Assembly: GCA_003611875.1 (NCBI GenBank)
Contig: RAYY01000010.1
Location: forward strand, 52,567-116,566
DNA length: 64,000 bases
Source: a bacterium D16-56
Lineage (GTDB): Bacteria; Bacillota; Clostridia; Lachnospirales; Lachnospiraceae
Reading direction: 5' to 3'
This document shows, piece after piece, positions 27,721-36,820 of this stretch. How positions within the stretch are numbered: position 1 is the stretch's first letter; each line of letters opens with the position of its first letter. The notes below the pieces were generated by a model. The model was given only the letters and a program-made list of their open reading frames with translations, made no database searches and was not told the DNA's origin. Made by a program: the position numbers and the translations under genes.

Positions 27721-28010
27721 GCAGGGAAGGGAAGGAGTACGTCTTTGAAAACCCGCGCAGAGAGCCGCCGGATGGTGTAAGGCGGACGGGAGAGAGGGCG
27801 GAACTGGTCCCGGAGCAGCCGGCTGAAGGACTTTTTAGGTGCAGGACAGGAACTAAAAAGCTCTGGGTAGGCGCGGACGGATTCCCACCGTTACAAGGGA
27901 GGCGGCCAGATTGAGAAAAGGCCGGCTGAGGGCATGTGTGAACATGAAGCAGAGTGGTACCGCGCAGATTGAGCCTGCGTCTCTGGAGGATTCCGGGGCG
28001 CAGTTTTTTT
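27721..28010 (+). promoter_or_regulatory. Leucine T-box riboswitch
   Basis: A tRNA-sensing leader. Stem I has the AGTA loop-E element at 27736-27739 and, on the 3' side, GAA followed by CTG at 27804-27806, which I read as the specifier codon for leucine with a purine after it. The T-box motif AGAGTGGTACCGCG is at 27951-27964; its variable bulge base T pairs with an A discriminator, as in tRNA-Leu. The terminator stem CTGCGTCTC (27975-27983) and GGGGCGCAG (27995-28003) is followed by seven Ts. Uncharged tRNA-Leu would favour the antiterminator and leuS expression. Confidence 0.92.
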
Positions 28011-28074
28011 GTGTGTTTTCCCTTTGCTTTTTTGGCTCTTACGAAACAAAGTTTATGCAGGAGGAAGAAAAATC

Positions 28075-30486
28075 ATGGCAAGCTATAATTTCAGCGCCAT
28101 TGAAAAAAAGTGGCGTGAGAATTGGGAGAAAAATCCCATCAATGTAGATGACGGCAAAAAGTCCAAGTATTACTGTCTGGATATGTTTCCCTATCCGTCC
28201 GGAAGCGGGCTTCATGTGGGACACTGGAGAGGCTACGTGATTTCGGATGTGTGGAGCCGCTATCAGATTTTAAAGGGTCATTATGTGATCCATCCCATGG
28301 GATGGGATGCTTTTGGCCTGCCGGCAGAGAACTATGCCATCAAGATGGGGATTCATCCGGCTATCTCAACGGCGGAGAATGTAAAGAACATTAAGAGACA
28401 GATCAATCAGATCGCTTCTATCTATGACTGGGATATGGAGGTCAATACCACGGATCCTGATTTTTATAAATGGACGCAGTGGATCTTTGTTCAGATGTTT
28501 AAAAAGGGACTGGCCTATGAGAAGGAGTTTCCTATTAACTGGTGCCCGTCTTGTAAGACCGGTCTGGCCAACGAGGAAGTGGTCAATGGCTGCTGTGAGC
28601 GGTGCGGCGCCACAGTGACAAAGAAAAACCTGCGTCAGTGGATGTTAAAGATTACAGCCTATGCAGAGCGTCTGCTTAAGGATCTGGACAAGCTGAACTG
28701 GCCGGAGAAGGTTAAGAAGATGCAGACCGAGTGGATCGGCAAGTCTTACGGTGCTGAGGTAGATTTTGCGGTGGATGGAAAGGATGAGAAGATTACCGTC
28801 TATACCACCAGACCGGATACCCTGTACGGGGCCACCTTTATGGTGCTGGCGCCGGAGCATAAGCTGGCCAAAGACTTGGCAACCGATGAAACCAGGGATG
28901 CAGTGGAAAAATATATTTACGATGCTTCCATGAAGTCCAATGTGGACCGTATGCAGGACAAGGAGAAAACCGGTGTATTCACAGGAAGCTATGCCGTCAA
29001 TCCTTTAAACGGGGCAAAGGTTCCCATCTGGCTGTCGGATTACGTTTTGGCGGACTATGGCACCGGAGCCATCATGTGTGTGCCGGCTCATGATGACCGG
29101 GACTTTGAGTTTGCGAAAAAGTTCAATATTCCCATCATTCAGGTAATCGCCAAGGACGGGAAGGAGATTGAGGATATGACCGAGGCCTACACCGAGGCAA
29201 ACGGCACCATGATCAACTCCGGAGAGTGGAACGGCATGGAGTCTGCAGTGCTTAAAATGGAAGCTCCGGCCATGATCGAGGCCCGGGGATTGGGGAAAAA
29301 GACGGTCAACTACAAGCTTCGTGACTGGGTGTTTTCCAGACAGCGGTACTGGGGCGAGCCTATCCCGATCATCCACTGTCCCAAGTGCGGCAATGTGGCA
29401 GTGCCGGAGGAGGAGCTGCCTTTAAGGCTTCCGGAGGTGGAGAGCTACCAGCCTACAGGCACCGGAGAATCTCCTCTGGCTGCCATTGACGAGTGGGTGA
29501 ACTGCACCTGTCCCCAGTGCGGCGGTCCGGCCAAGAGAGAGACCAACACCATGCCTCAGTGGGCCGGTTCCTCCTGGTATTTCCTCCGCTATGTGGACAG
29601 CCACAATGACAAGGAGCTGGTTTCCAGGGAAAAGGCGGATAAGTACCTGCCTGTGGACATGTATATCGGCGGTGTGGAGCATGCAGTGCTGCATCTTCTG
29701 TACTCCCGGTTCTACACCAAGTTCCTCTGTGATATCGGTGCGATTGACTTTGACGAGCCGTTTACCAAGTTGTTTAACCAGGGCATGATCACCGGAAAGA
29801 ACGGCATTAAGATGAGCAAGTCCAAGGGAAATGTGGTTTCTCCGGATGATTTGGTCCGGGATTACGGCTGTGATTCTCTGCGGATGTATGAGCTTTTTGT
29901 CGGGCCGCCGGAGCTGGATGCGGAGTGGGATGAAAGGGGAATCGAGGGAGTTTCCCGGTTCCTGAACCGTTTCTGGAACCTGGTGCAGTCCAGTAAGGAC
30001 AAGGATGTGGCTGAGACAAAGGAGATGGTGCGGCTGCGCCATAAGCTGGTCTTTGACATTGAGCAGCGGTTTAACCAGTTCAGCTTGAACACAGTCATCT
30101 CCGGCTTTATGGAGTACAACAACAAGCTGATGGAGCTGGCCAAGAAAACAGGGGGCATTGACAAGGAGACTTTGCGCACCTTTACGGTTCTTTTGGCTCC
30201 CTTTGCCCCTCATATCGGCGAGGAGATCTGGCAGCAGCTTGGGGGGACGGACAGTGTGTTCCATGCCCAGTGGCCGGAGTGGGATGAAGATGCCATGAAG
30301 GATGACGAGATCCAGATCGGCGTCCAGGTAAACGGAAAGGCCAGAGGGGTGGTGTCTCTTCCCATGGATGTGTCAAAGGAGGATGCTATTGCGGCAGGGA
30401 AGGCGGCCGTGGCAGACAAGATTACCGGAACCATTGTCAAGGAGATCTATGTTCCGGGGCGGATTATTAATATTGTGTGTAAGTGA
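28075..30486 (+). CDS. leuS: Leucyl-tRNA synthetase
   Basis: Class I synthetase charging tRNA-Leu; 803 residues, normal for bacteria. The HIGH-type motif is SGSGLHVGHWRGY near residue 45, and the KMSKS loop is IKMSKSKGNVV. A zinc-binding region WCPSCKTGL and CERCG is present, and the editing domain includes TTRPDTLYGATF. ATG 28075 follows AGGAGGAAG and gives MASYNFSAIEKKWR; earlier in-frame codons lie in the leader. The gene is controlled by the leucine T-box upstream. Confidence 0.98.
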   Translation: MASYNFSAIEKKWRENWEKNPINVDDGKKSKYYCLDMFPYPSGSGLHVGHWRGYVISDVWSRYQILKGHYVIHPMGWDAFGLPAENYAIKMGIHPAISTAENVKNIKRQINQIASIYDWDMEVNTTDPDFYKWTQWIFVQMFKKGLAYEKEFPINWCPSCKTGLANEEVVNGCCERCGATVTKKNLRQWMLKITAYAERLLKDLDKLNWPEKVKKMQTEWIGKSYGAEVDFAVDGKDEKITVYTTRPDTLYGATFMVLAPEHKLAKDLATDETRDAVEKYIYDASMKSNVDRMQDKEKTGVFTGSYAVNPLNGAKVPIWLSDYVLADYGTGAIMCVPAHDDRDFEFAKKFNIPIIQVIAKDGKEIEDMTEAYTEANGTMINSGEWNGMESAVLKMEAPAMIEARGLGKKTVNYKLRDWVFSRQRYWGEPIPIIHCPKCGNVAVPEEELPLRLPEVESYQPTGTGESPLAAIDEWVNCTCPQCGGPAKRETNTMPQWAGSSWYFLRYVDSHNDKELVSREKADKYLPVDMYIGGVEHAVLHLLYSRFYTKFLCDIGAIDFDEPFTKLFNQGMITGKNGIKMSKSKGNVVSPDDLVRDYGCDSLRMYELFVGPPELDAEWDERGIEGVSRFLNRFWNLVQSSKDKDVAETKEMVRLRHKLVFDIEQRFNQFSLNTVISGFMEYNNKLMELAKKTGGIDKETLRTFTVLLAPFAPHIGEEIWQQLGGTDSVFHAQWPEWDEDAMKDDEIQIGVQVNGKARGVVSLPMDVSKEDAIAAGKAAVADKITGTIVKEIYVPGRIINIVCK

Positions 30487-30513
30487 ATTATGGATCAGGA
30501 AGAATAAGAACGG

Positions 30514-30564
30514 AAAAGAGAGATCCAAAAGCGCATTCCAGCCGCTTTTGGGTCTCTCTTTTTT
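30514..30564. terminator. Bidirectional terminator between leuS and the EAL gene
   Basis: AAAAGAGAGATCCAAAAGCG at 30514-30533 and its near-perfect complement at 30543-30562 form a 20-bp stem with one mismatch-type pair and a 9-base loop. T-runs flank it on both strands, so it can end leuS and the convergent gene at 30568. Confidence 0.88.
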
Positions 30565-30567
30565 ACT

Positions 30568-32340
30568 TTATAACAGCCTGACGGCTTCTGAAGAACGGCT
30601 GCCGTCTTTTTGGAGAAGGGCGAAAAATTCATCTTCAGGCATGGGCTTGGCATAGTAATAGCCCTGAACATGATCGCAGCCGATACTCTTTAAAAGGGCT
30701 ATCTGTTCCTCCGTCTCCACGCCTTCTGCCAAAAGTCCCAGATCCAGCTTGTTGGCCATGGAAATGACCTGTTCTAAGATAAGCTTTCCCTTTGCGGAAA
30801 CCATCATGTTTTCGATGAATTTTTTGTCCAGCTTGATCACGTCAAAGGGAGTCTCTAAAAGGATATTCAGAGACGAATAGCCGCTTCCGAAATCATCCAT
30901 CAAAAGGGTAAAGCCTTCTTCCTTGAGCTGAAGGGCCTTTTTGCTGATCTGCTGGTCATCGGCTGTCTCTGTGATCTCCAGCTCTAAAAGCCATTTGGGG
31001 ATACCGCTGCTGTTTATCATATCCAAGAGAACTCCAATACAGGCATCGTCCCGCAGATGGACCCTGGATACATTGACAGACACCGGACAAGGGGTAAGCC
31101 CGGCATCTAAGCATCGCTTGATAAAGCGGCAGGCTTCGGCCCATATGTAGTAGTCTACTTTTTTGATGAAACCATTTTCCTCAATAATGGGAATGAAATT
31201 ATCAGGATAAATCATTCCCCGCTCCGGGTGATGCCACCGGACCAAAGCCTCAGCGCCCACGATCCGCTCCATTGTGATGCTGTATTTGGGCTGAAGATAC
31301 ATCATAAACTGCCTTTGGGAAATGGCAGCCTGCATATTTTCCTCAATAAACTTACGGTTATATAAGGAGTCTTTAAACTGTTCTTTATAAAACAAGATAT
31401 TCGTGAGAATATTCTTCTTGGCAGCCCGCCTTGCCATGGTGGCCCTGTCCTCCATCTGACGCAGCTCCATAGTCTTATCGCTGGCCGAATATACGCCGTA
31501 GGACAAACGCAGATTTACTTCCTTAAAGCAGCGGATCCGGCTGTCAATCTGACGGATAAAATCCACTAAATCTTCTTCCTTGTCATATTCTGTGACTACC
31601 ATGAATATGTCTCCCCGGAGATTGACAAAGAACTGGTCCTTTTGGCAGATAATTTTAAGCTGCTCTATGATAAATTCCAATACCTGGTCTCCGAACTTTT
31701 CCCCATACAGATCATTGACAATCTTAAACTTACTGATGTCAAACTGGATAAAGCCAATGTTTTTTGATGAGGCGTAAATAAGATTGTTTACGTTTTTTCG
31801 AAAATCATGGAGCTTGCTGATGTTTCTCAGGGCACCGCGCAGATGTTCATTGTCAGGGATGTCCTTTAGGTCAATACTGGTCTCAGCAATATCCTTCAGG
31901 TAATCAGCCAGCATGGACTCTAAAATATCAATGCTGATGTTAATGGCATGAGGGCAATGCTGTAAAATCAGCCCTTCCTGGCGGATGGCAGCCATCTCAT
32001 GGGGCTTGGAAATGTCCCTGCCCAAAATCTGTCTGCAGTTGGTCAGGCCGTTCATCTGCTGCGTGAAACGGCGGATAAATTCATCGGTTTTTTTGTTTCC
32101 GTAGATCTCCAGTTCTTTATCCTGGGCATCGTAAAAGCCCATGGCCATGCCCAACACCAGCAGAGAACCAGTAATGCACCCGCACAATCCTCCCTGGCGC
32201 ATGCCGCCGCCAAAGCAGGTGCTGATCTTAAATGCAGTCTTCAGATCTATGTCGAAATCTTCGGCAAAGGCTCCGAACAGTGCCTGTGAGCAGTGATATT
32301 GATGTTTTAAAAGCTGCTCAGCTTTTTCTTTGTGTGTCAT
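30568..32340 (-). CDS. C_GCAxxG_C_C / degenerate GGDEF / EAL fusion protein
   Basis: A 590-residue cytoplasmic protein with an unusual layout. Residues about 1-140 match the C_GCAxxG_C_C family, a putative redox or metal domain: HCSQALFGAF, ISTCFGGGMRQGG, LCGCITGS and later NCRQILG and HCPHAI. A GGDEF domain (about 185-330) has RGDIF in place of GGDEF, so it is probably not a cyclase. The EAL domain (about 350-590) keeps EALVRW, NVSR, EITE, DDFGSGYSS, KLDKKF and AEGVETEEQ, so it should hydrolyse cyclic di-GMP. ATG 32340 gives MTHKEKAEQLL; starts further upstream add a non-conserved tail. It may link redox state to cyclic di-GMP, which could reach PilB. Confidence 0.88.
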   Translation of the reverse strand: MTHKEKAEQLLKHQYHCSQALFGAFAEDFDIDLKTAFKISTCFGGGMRQGGLCGCITGSLLVLGMAMGFYDAQDKELEIYGNKKTDEFIRRFTQQMNGLTNCRQILGRDISKPHEMAAIRQEGLILQHCPHAINISIDILESMLADYLKDIAETSIDLKDIPDNEHLRGALRNISKLHDFRKNVNNLIYASSKNIGFIQFDISKFKIVNDLYGEKFGDQVLEFIIEQLKIICQKDQFFVNLRGDIFMVVTEYDKEEDLVDFIRQIDSRIRCFKEVNLRLSYGVYSASDKTMELRQMEDRATMARRAAKKNILTNILFYKEQFKDSLYNRKFIEENMQAAISQRQFMMYLQPKYSITMERIVGAEALVRWHHPERGMIYPDNFIPIIEENGFIKKVDYYIWAEACRFIKRCLDAGLTPCPVSVNVSRVHLRDDACIGVLLDMINSSGIPKWLLELEITETADDQQISKKALQLKEEGFTLLMDDFGSGYSSLNILLETPFDVIKLDKKFIENMMVSAKGKLILEQVISMANKLDLGLLAEGVETEEQIALLKSIGCDHVQGYYYAKPMPEDEFFALLQKDGSRSSEAVRLL

Positions 32341-32607
32341 AAAATACCCCATTTCCCTAACCGGTTTACCGGTCTTTATCTTTGTGTGCACCCGGCCGGG
32401 CACGATGTTTGTGCGGCATGTGGCTGAAAGTGAACATGTCACCGCACTTGTACAGCTTTTTTAATTCGTCTTCCTATATGTTATGACCGGATTCATGCAG
32501 CAGATGTATAAGAGCTAGTTTAGAGTATATTTTAACAAAAAAAATGAAGAATGTGAAGTGCATAAAGATATTTTACACAAAAAAATAGAAAATTTTTATT
32601 TTAGGTG

Positions 32608-32637
32608 TTTACAAAACGTTAAGAAATAGAGTAAAAT
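32608..32637 (+). promoter_or_regulatory. Promoter of the SGNH lipoprotein
   Basis: TTTACA at 32608-32613 and TAAAAT at 32632-32637 with 18-bp spacing. The following bases contain two copies of TAAGTAAGTTAT in tandem (about 32640-32666), a possible operator. The rest of the AT-rich 390-bp gap holds no gene. Confidence 0.55.
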
Positions 32638-32734
32638 ATAAGTAAGTTATTATAAGTAAGTTATAAAGGTGGTGTTGTCTGGGAGAGCCGCTGTGAGTCA
32701 TTGTGAGCACAAAATAGTCAGAGAGGAGAAGTAT

Positions 32735-33556
32735 ATGAAAAGGGGCTTAAAGATTGTAGCGGTGATTGGGATTGCAGCAATCATGGCAGGATGTTCTGCT
32801 AAAGAAGGGAACGATCAGATAGAACAGATGGATTTCCATGCAGAGATGGAATGGAAGGCGCCGAAGCCGGCAGTAGGAGAGCGGCCCAAGATTTTGTTTG
32901 TGGGAAACAGCCATATGTTTTATAATGATCTTTCCGGGACGTTTGTGAGAATTGCAGACGCCTTTGGACACAGAAGCGATGTGTATGAGCTTTCAAAGGG
33001 ATATTATACCTTGAAACGGTATGCAAATCCAGAGGATGAACTGGGAGCTCTGTTTGATAAAACGGTAACCGGCACAAAATGGGATTTTGTGGTTCTGCAG
33101 GAAAGTACAGGAATCGTTTTATCTGCTTCTGTGGATGAGGATATGTATCCCTATGCCAGAACACTGGATGAAAAGGTCAAGTCGGCAGGCGGGCAGACAG
33201 CATTTTTGATGACCTGGGCGCCAAAGGATGGGATGAAGGACGGATTTAAAAAGCAGAGCCGGGAGCAGCTTCAATCCGTGCTGGCAGAGAACTATATGGA
33301 GATCTCCAGTGAGCTGGATGATCTGGTGATTCCGGCAGGCATTGGGTTTATGCGGTGTATGGAGCAGTATCCGGAGATTGAGCTGTGGGATGCAGACGGA
33401 CAGCATCCATCGCCGGCCGGGACTTATCTGGCAGCATGTACCGCATATGCGGTTGTGTACCAGCAGTCTCCTGAGAACTGTACGTATATCGGGGATCTGG
33501 ACGGTGAGCTGGCCGGGAAGCTTCAGAAGATTGCTGCGGAGCTGGTACTGGGATGA
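32735..33556 (+). CDS. SGNH/GDSL-like lipoprotein
   Basis: A 273-residue surface lipoprotein. The signal peptide MKRGLKIVAVIGIAAIMAGC ends in a lipobox Cys. The mature part has ILFVGNSHMFYNDL (block I, with Ser as the probable nucleophile), WDFVVLQEST, and a C-terminal DADGQHPSPAGTYLA block that supplies the Asp-His pair. The pattern is close to DUF4886/SGNH hydrolases that deacylate or bind carbohydrates. The substrate is unknown. AGAGGAGA is well spaced before ATG 32735. Confidence 0.82.
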   Translation: MKRGLKIVAVIGIAAIMAGCSAKEGNDQIEQMDFHAEMEWKAPKPAVGERPKILFVGNSHMFYNDLSGTFVRIADAFGHRSDVYELSKGYYTLKRYANPEDELGALFDKTVTGTKWDFVVLQESTGIVLSASVDEDMYPYARTLDEKVKSAGGQTAFLMTWAPKDGMKDGFKKQSREQLQSVLAENYMEISSELDDLVIPAGIGFMRCMEQYPEIELWDADGQHPSPAGTYLAACTAYAVVYQQSPENCTYIGDLDGELAGKLQKIAAELVLG

Positions 33557-33600
33557 CAGAACAGAGGAAGGTAGAATTATAAATGAAGAATTAAAATATA

Positions 33601-33645
33601 AAAAGTCTTTGCCTTGTGACAGAACAAAAGGCAAAGACTTTTTTA
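33601..33645. terminator. Bidirectional terminator
   Basis: AAAAGTCTTTGCCTT at 33601-33615 pairs with AAGGCAAAGACTTTT at 33628-33642, followed by more Ts. It serves the SGNH gene and, on the other strand, the carbamate kinase gene. Confidence 0.88.
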
Positions 33646-33689
33646 AAGCTGTTTTATTTCGGTGAAAGCGCCGGACTGCTGTGGTTTCG

Positions 33690-34628
33690 TCATTTTGAGC
33701 TGATTATGGTGCCGGCCTTGCCGTCTATGCTGTCCAGGGCCTTTTCTAGTGTGGTAATGACGGCTCTGCGCCCGCTTCCGGCTTTGATAAAGGACAGGGC
33801 GGCTTCCACCTTGGGAAGCATGGAGGCAAATTCAAAATGCCCCTGGCGGATATATTCCCGGGCTTCTTCCGCAGACATGCGGTGAATGGGCCTTTCCTCG
33901 GGGGAGCCGTGATCTAAGGTTACGTTGGGGACACTGGTGGCGATCAGGAGCACGTCTGCGCTTGTTTCCATGGCCAGAAGCCCGGCGGCAAGATCTTTTT
34001 CAATCACTGCGCCGGCTCCTTTTAAGTGGGAACCCTGTTCCAATACCGGAATGCCCCCTCCTCCGCAGCAGATTACGATCTGGTCTGCATCCAGAAGTTT
34101 GCGGATGGCGTCGATCTCCACAATAGACATGGGCTTGGGAGAGGACACGATCCTCTGCCACCCCTTACCGGGAACCTGGGTTACATAATTGCCTCTTACT
34201 TCTTCCTGGTCTGCTTCTTCTCTGGTCATGTAGCGTCCGACCTTTTTGACCGGGGTGTAGAAGGCATCGTCGTATGGGCTGACCGTGACCTGCGTTAAGA
34301 TGGTGGATACGGGCTTATAGATGCCGCGGCAGATAAGCTCGGAGCGAATGCCGTTCTGCAAATCGTATCCAATATAGCCCTGGCTCATAGCGGAACAGAC
34401 AGACATGGGAGCCGGGGTGTAGCCAGGATGCTGTCTGGAAAATTCGTTCATGGCAGTGTGGATCATGCCTACCTGGGGGGCGTTGCTGTGAACAATAGCT
34501 ACCTGCCAGCCTTTTTGAATAAAGTCAGCTACGGTTCGGGCTGTGGTGACAACAGCAGCTTTCTGTTCCGGAAGGTTGGTTCCAAGAGCCCGGTGGCCTA
34601 AAGCTATAACAATACGTTTTTTAGCCAT
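33690..34628 (-). CDS. arcC: Carbamate kinase
   Basis: A 312-residue amino acid kinase-fold enzyme that transfers phosphate between carbamoyl phosphate and ADP, normally the last step of arginine deiminase or related fermentations. Key segments are VIALGHRALGTNLPEQ, VHSNAPQVGMI, GKGWQRIVSSPKP, VICCGGGGIPV, EKDLAAGLLA and PKVEAAL. ATG 34628 follows GAGGGA and starts MAKKRIVIALG. No arcA, arcB or other carbamoyl-phosphate gene is next to it, so its carbamoyl phosphate source must be encoded elsewhere (for example purine or agmatine breakdown). Confidence 0.93.
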   Translation of the reverse strand: MAKKRIVIALGHRALGTNLPEQKAAVVTTARTVADFIQKGWQVAIVHSNAPQVGMIHTAMNEFSRQHPGYTPAPMSVCSAMSQGYIGYDLQNGIRSELICRGIYKPVSTILTQVTVSPYDDAFYTPVKKVGRYMTREEADQEEVRGNYVTQVPGKGWQRIVSSPKPMSIVEIDAIRKLLDADQIVICCGGGGIPVLEQGSHLKGAGAVIEKDLAAGLLAMETSADVLLIATSVPNVTLDHGSPEERPIHRMSAEEAREYIRQGHFEFASMLPKVEAALSFIKAGSGRRAVITTLEKALDSIDGKAGTIISSK

Positions 34629-34778
34629 GTGGAAAATCCCTCTTTTCGTGTGGTTTTTCATCTATTATAGTGGGGGTAAAGGGAAAATGCAAGCTGCTGT
34701 TGACAGAGAGGCTTGCATTTTTTGACGGCTTCTGATACAGTTTCCTTAGAAAAGGATAAAAGGCCAATGGAAAGACAG

Positions 34779-35019
34779 GGGGATGGAGATATGGCGGCAG
34801 TGACGACCGTGGCGGCAGAGGCAGTGTCAGCAGGCTTGTCTGTCTGGTATGTGTACAGCCGGGTGCCAATGCTTCGGCTTGGCAAAAGGGAGCTGGGCAT
34901 GGATCGGAGGCTGTTAAAGGATACACTTCAGTATGGTTTTGTGACAGCGCTGCAGCAGTCCTGTCAGCCTGTGGGAAAGCTGCTGATCCAGGGGGCGGTC
35001 AATGGACTGGGGGTGGAGA
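34779..35019 (+). pseudogene. MATE exporter remnant
   Basis: An internal slice of a MATE-family exporter, about 80 codons: AVTTVAAEAVSAGLSVW, LLKDTLQYGFVTALQQS and GKLLIQGAVNGLGVE. Both ends of the gene are missing; the family pattern stops abruptly at about 35019 and reading continues into unrelated sequence. It precedes an intact but different MATE gene at 35347, suggesting a deletion within a former exporter pair. Confidence 0.75.
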
Positions 35020-35118
35020 GTAATGCTGATGGCAGAAGTGTCTTTTTATTTCTGGCTTCAGAGGAAATCGCAGCAGGCAGCCGTTTAGAGCAGGATGTTA
35101 TAGAAAGGGGAGAACAAA

Positions 35119-35340
35119 ATGTTTTGGAAAAGGAACGGAAAGCAGGCAGAGGATTATGATAGGACAGGGAAGATCCCGGTGATCCGGGCCAGTATCTGCA
35201 CAGGGGAGAAGGTGGCAGGATTTAAGGAGGCAAAGACAGGAAGGTTTGAAGATCTGATGGTAATTCGGGAGGAGAAGGATCTTCAGACCTTTTTGAAACG
35301 GTATGGGGTAAAGAAAGAAGAAATAAAAAAGGAGTGGTAG
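35119..35340 (+). CDS. Small conserved Clostridia protein of unknown function
   Basis: A 73-residue soluble protein, MFWKRNGKQAEDYDRTGKIP, then VIRASICTGEKVAGFKEAKTG and a C-terminal FLKRYGVKKEEIKKEW. From memory, similar small proteins are common in Clostridia and are sometimes mislabelled aspartate dehydrogenase; I assign no function. AAAGGGGAGA at 35104-35113 is well spaced. It ends six bases before the MATE gene and is probably co-transcribed with it. Confidence 0.8.
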   Translation: MFWKRNGKQAEDYDRTGKIPVIRASICTGEKVAGFKEAKTGRFEDLMVIREEKDLQTFLKRYGVKKEEIKKEW

Positions 35341-35346
35341 AAAACA

Positions 35347-36705
35347 ATGATCGCTGCAAAGTCAAGTTCTTCTGCTTTTTATAAAAACATGTTTCGTCTG
35401 GCGTTTCCTATTGTGATCCAGAATCTGATCACTGCGGCAGTCAGCTCGGCAGATGTCATTATGCTTGGATGGGTAAGCCAGACGGCTCTTTCCGCCGGGT
35501 CTCTGGCCAGCCAGATCATGTTTATACTGAACCTGGTATATGCAGGTATTTCCTCTGGAATCGGCATGCTGGCAGCTCAGTATTGGGGCAAAAAGGATAC
35601 CCGTACCATTGAAGAAATCATGGGGATCGGCATGAAGCTGTCCATCCCGGTATCCTTTGTTTTTTTTGTTCTGGCCTGTTTCTTTCCTAGGCTTCTGATG
35701 ATGGTCTTTACCTCTGAGCCGGAGCTGATAGAAGCCGGGATGCCGTACCTGCGGATTGTGGGCATTTCCTATCTTTTTATGAGCGTTTCCCAGGTATACC
35801 TGTGTACCATGCGCTCCATTGAGCGGGTGGTCTTTGCCACATTTACCAATGCCTCGGCGCTGCTGTTGAATATTTTTCTTAATGGGGTTCTGATTTTTGG
35901 GTTGTTTGGGATGCCGCAGATGGGGATTTTAGGGGTGGCGCTGGCAACCTCTGCTGCACGGGGAGTGGAGCTGGTGATCTGCCTTACAGATGCCTTTCGT
36001 TTCCCGGTGCTCCGCTTTCGGCCCAGGCTGCTTTTTCAGCACAATCGGCTGCTTTTTCAGGATTTTATGAAATATTCCCTTCCGGCTTTTGGCAATGAAG
36101 TGTGCTGGGGACTGGCCTTTTCCATGTATTCCGTGATTATGGGGCATTTAGGGAGTGATATGGTGGCAGCCAATGCGGTGGTGATTGTGGCAAGAAACTT
36201 AGGGACGGTTGTCTGCTTTGGCATTGCCAATGCAGGGGCGATTCTTTTGGGGAAGGCCATCGGGGAAGGGCAAAGGGAGACAGTAAAGGCAGATGCTTCC
36301 CGGTTCTGCAGGCTGACCTTTTTCAGTGGGATTGCAGGCGGGATTCTGATTTTCCTACTGCGTCCTCTTTTTATGAATATGGCTGATCTGACAGCTGCAG
36401 CCAGAGGATATCTAAGCGGGATGCTGTTTATGAATATGTATTATGTTTTGGGACAGGCCATGAATACTACCATGATCTGCGGCATATTCCGTTCCGGCGG
36501 AGACTCCCGGTGGGGCTTTGTCTGTGATGTGATCGATATGTGGCTGTTTTCTGTGCCTCTGGGATTTTTCAGTGCATTTGTGCTGAGGCTGCCGCCGCTG
36601 ACCGTGTATTTTCTGATCTGTCTGGATGAATTTGTAAAAATGCCCTTTGTTTTTGGGCATTATAAAAGCTATCGGTGGCTGAAGAATATTACGAGGGATT
36701 TTTAG
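35347..36705 (+). CDS. MATE-family efflux transporter
   Basis: A 452-residue membrane exporter with about 12 hydrophobic helices in two related halves (FRLAFPIVIQNLITAAVSS and DFMKYSLPAFGNEVCWG), characteristic of MATE cation-coupled drug or metabolite exporters. Length and termini are normal. AAGGAG precedes the ATG by about 11 bases. The substrate cannot be inferred. It follows the 73-residue gene closely. Confidence 0.92.
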   Translation: MIAAKSSSSAFYKNMFRLAFPIVIQNLITAAVSSADVIMLGWVSQTALSAGSLASQIMFILNLVYAGISSGIGMLAAQYWGKKDTRTIEEIMGIGMKLSIPVSFVFFVLACFFPRLLMMVFTSEPELIEAGMPYLRIVGISYLFMSVSQVYLCTMRSIERVVFATFTNASALLLNIFLNGVLIFGLFGMPQMGILGVALATSAARGVELVICLTDAFRFPVLRFRPRLLFQHNRLLFQDFMKYSLPAFGNEVCWGLAFSMYSVIMGHLGSDMVAANAVVIVARNLGTVVCFGIANAGAILLGKAIGEGQRETVKADASRFCRLTFFSGIAGGILIFLLRPLFMNMADLTAAARGYLSGMLFMNMYYVLGQAMNTTMICGIFRSGGDSRWGFVCDVIDMWLFSVPLGFFSAFVLRLPPLTVYFLICLDEFVKMPFVFGHYKSYRWLKNITRDF

Positions 36706-36743
36706 AAGACAGGGATTTGTGAAAGCTGATGCGAAAAAGAGGG

Positions 36744-36791
36744 TTGTCAGGTAAGGGAGAATGTGGTAGAATCTATGTGAAATCGATTACA
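36744..36791 (+). promoter_or_regulatory. Promoter with LacI-type operator before the HAD gene
   Basis: TTGTCA at 36744-36749 and TAGAAT at 36767-36772 with 17-bp spacing. The 14-bp sequence TGAAATCGATTACA at 36778-36791 starts five bases after the -10 element and contains the palindrome ATCGAT. The same word recurs twice before the PTS gene, so this is a probable repressor site. Confidence 0.75.
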
Positions 36792-36820
36792 GTCGCGGTT
36801 GAATATTTCAGGAGGATGAG

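Noticed and set aside
29422..30264. 280-codon minus-strand frame opposite leuS
   Set aside because: It lies wholly inside a conserved synthetase gene and shows only codon-shadow composition.
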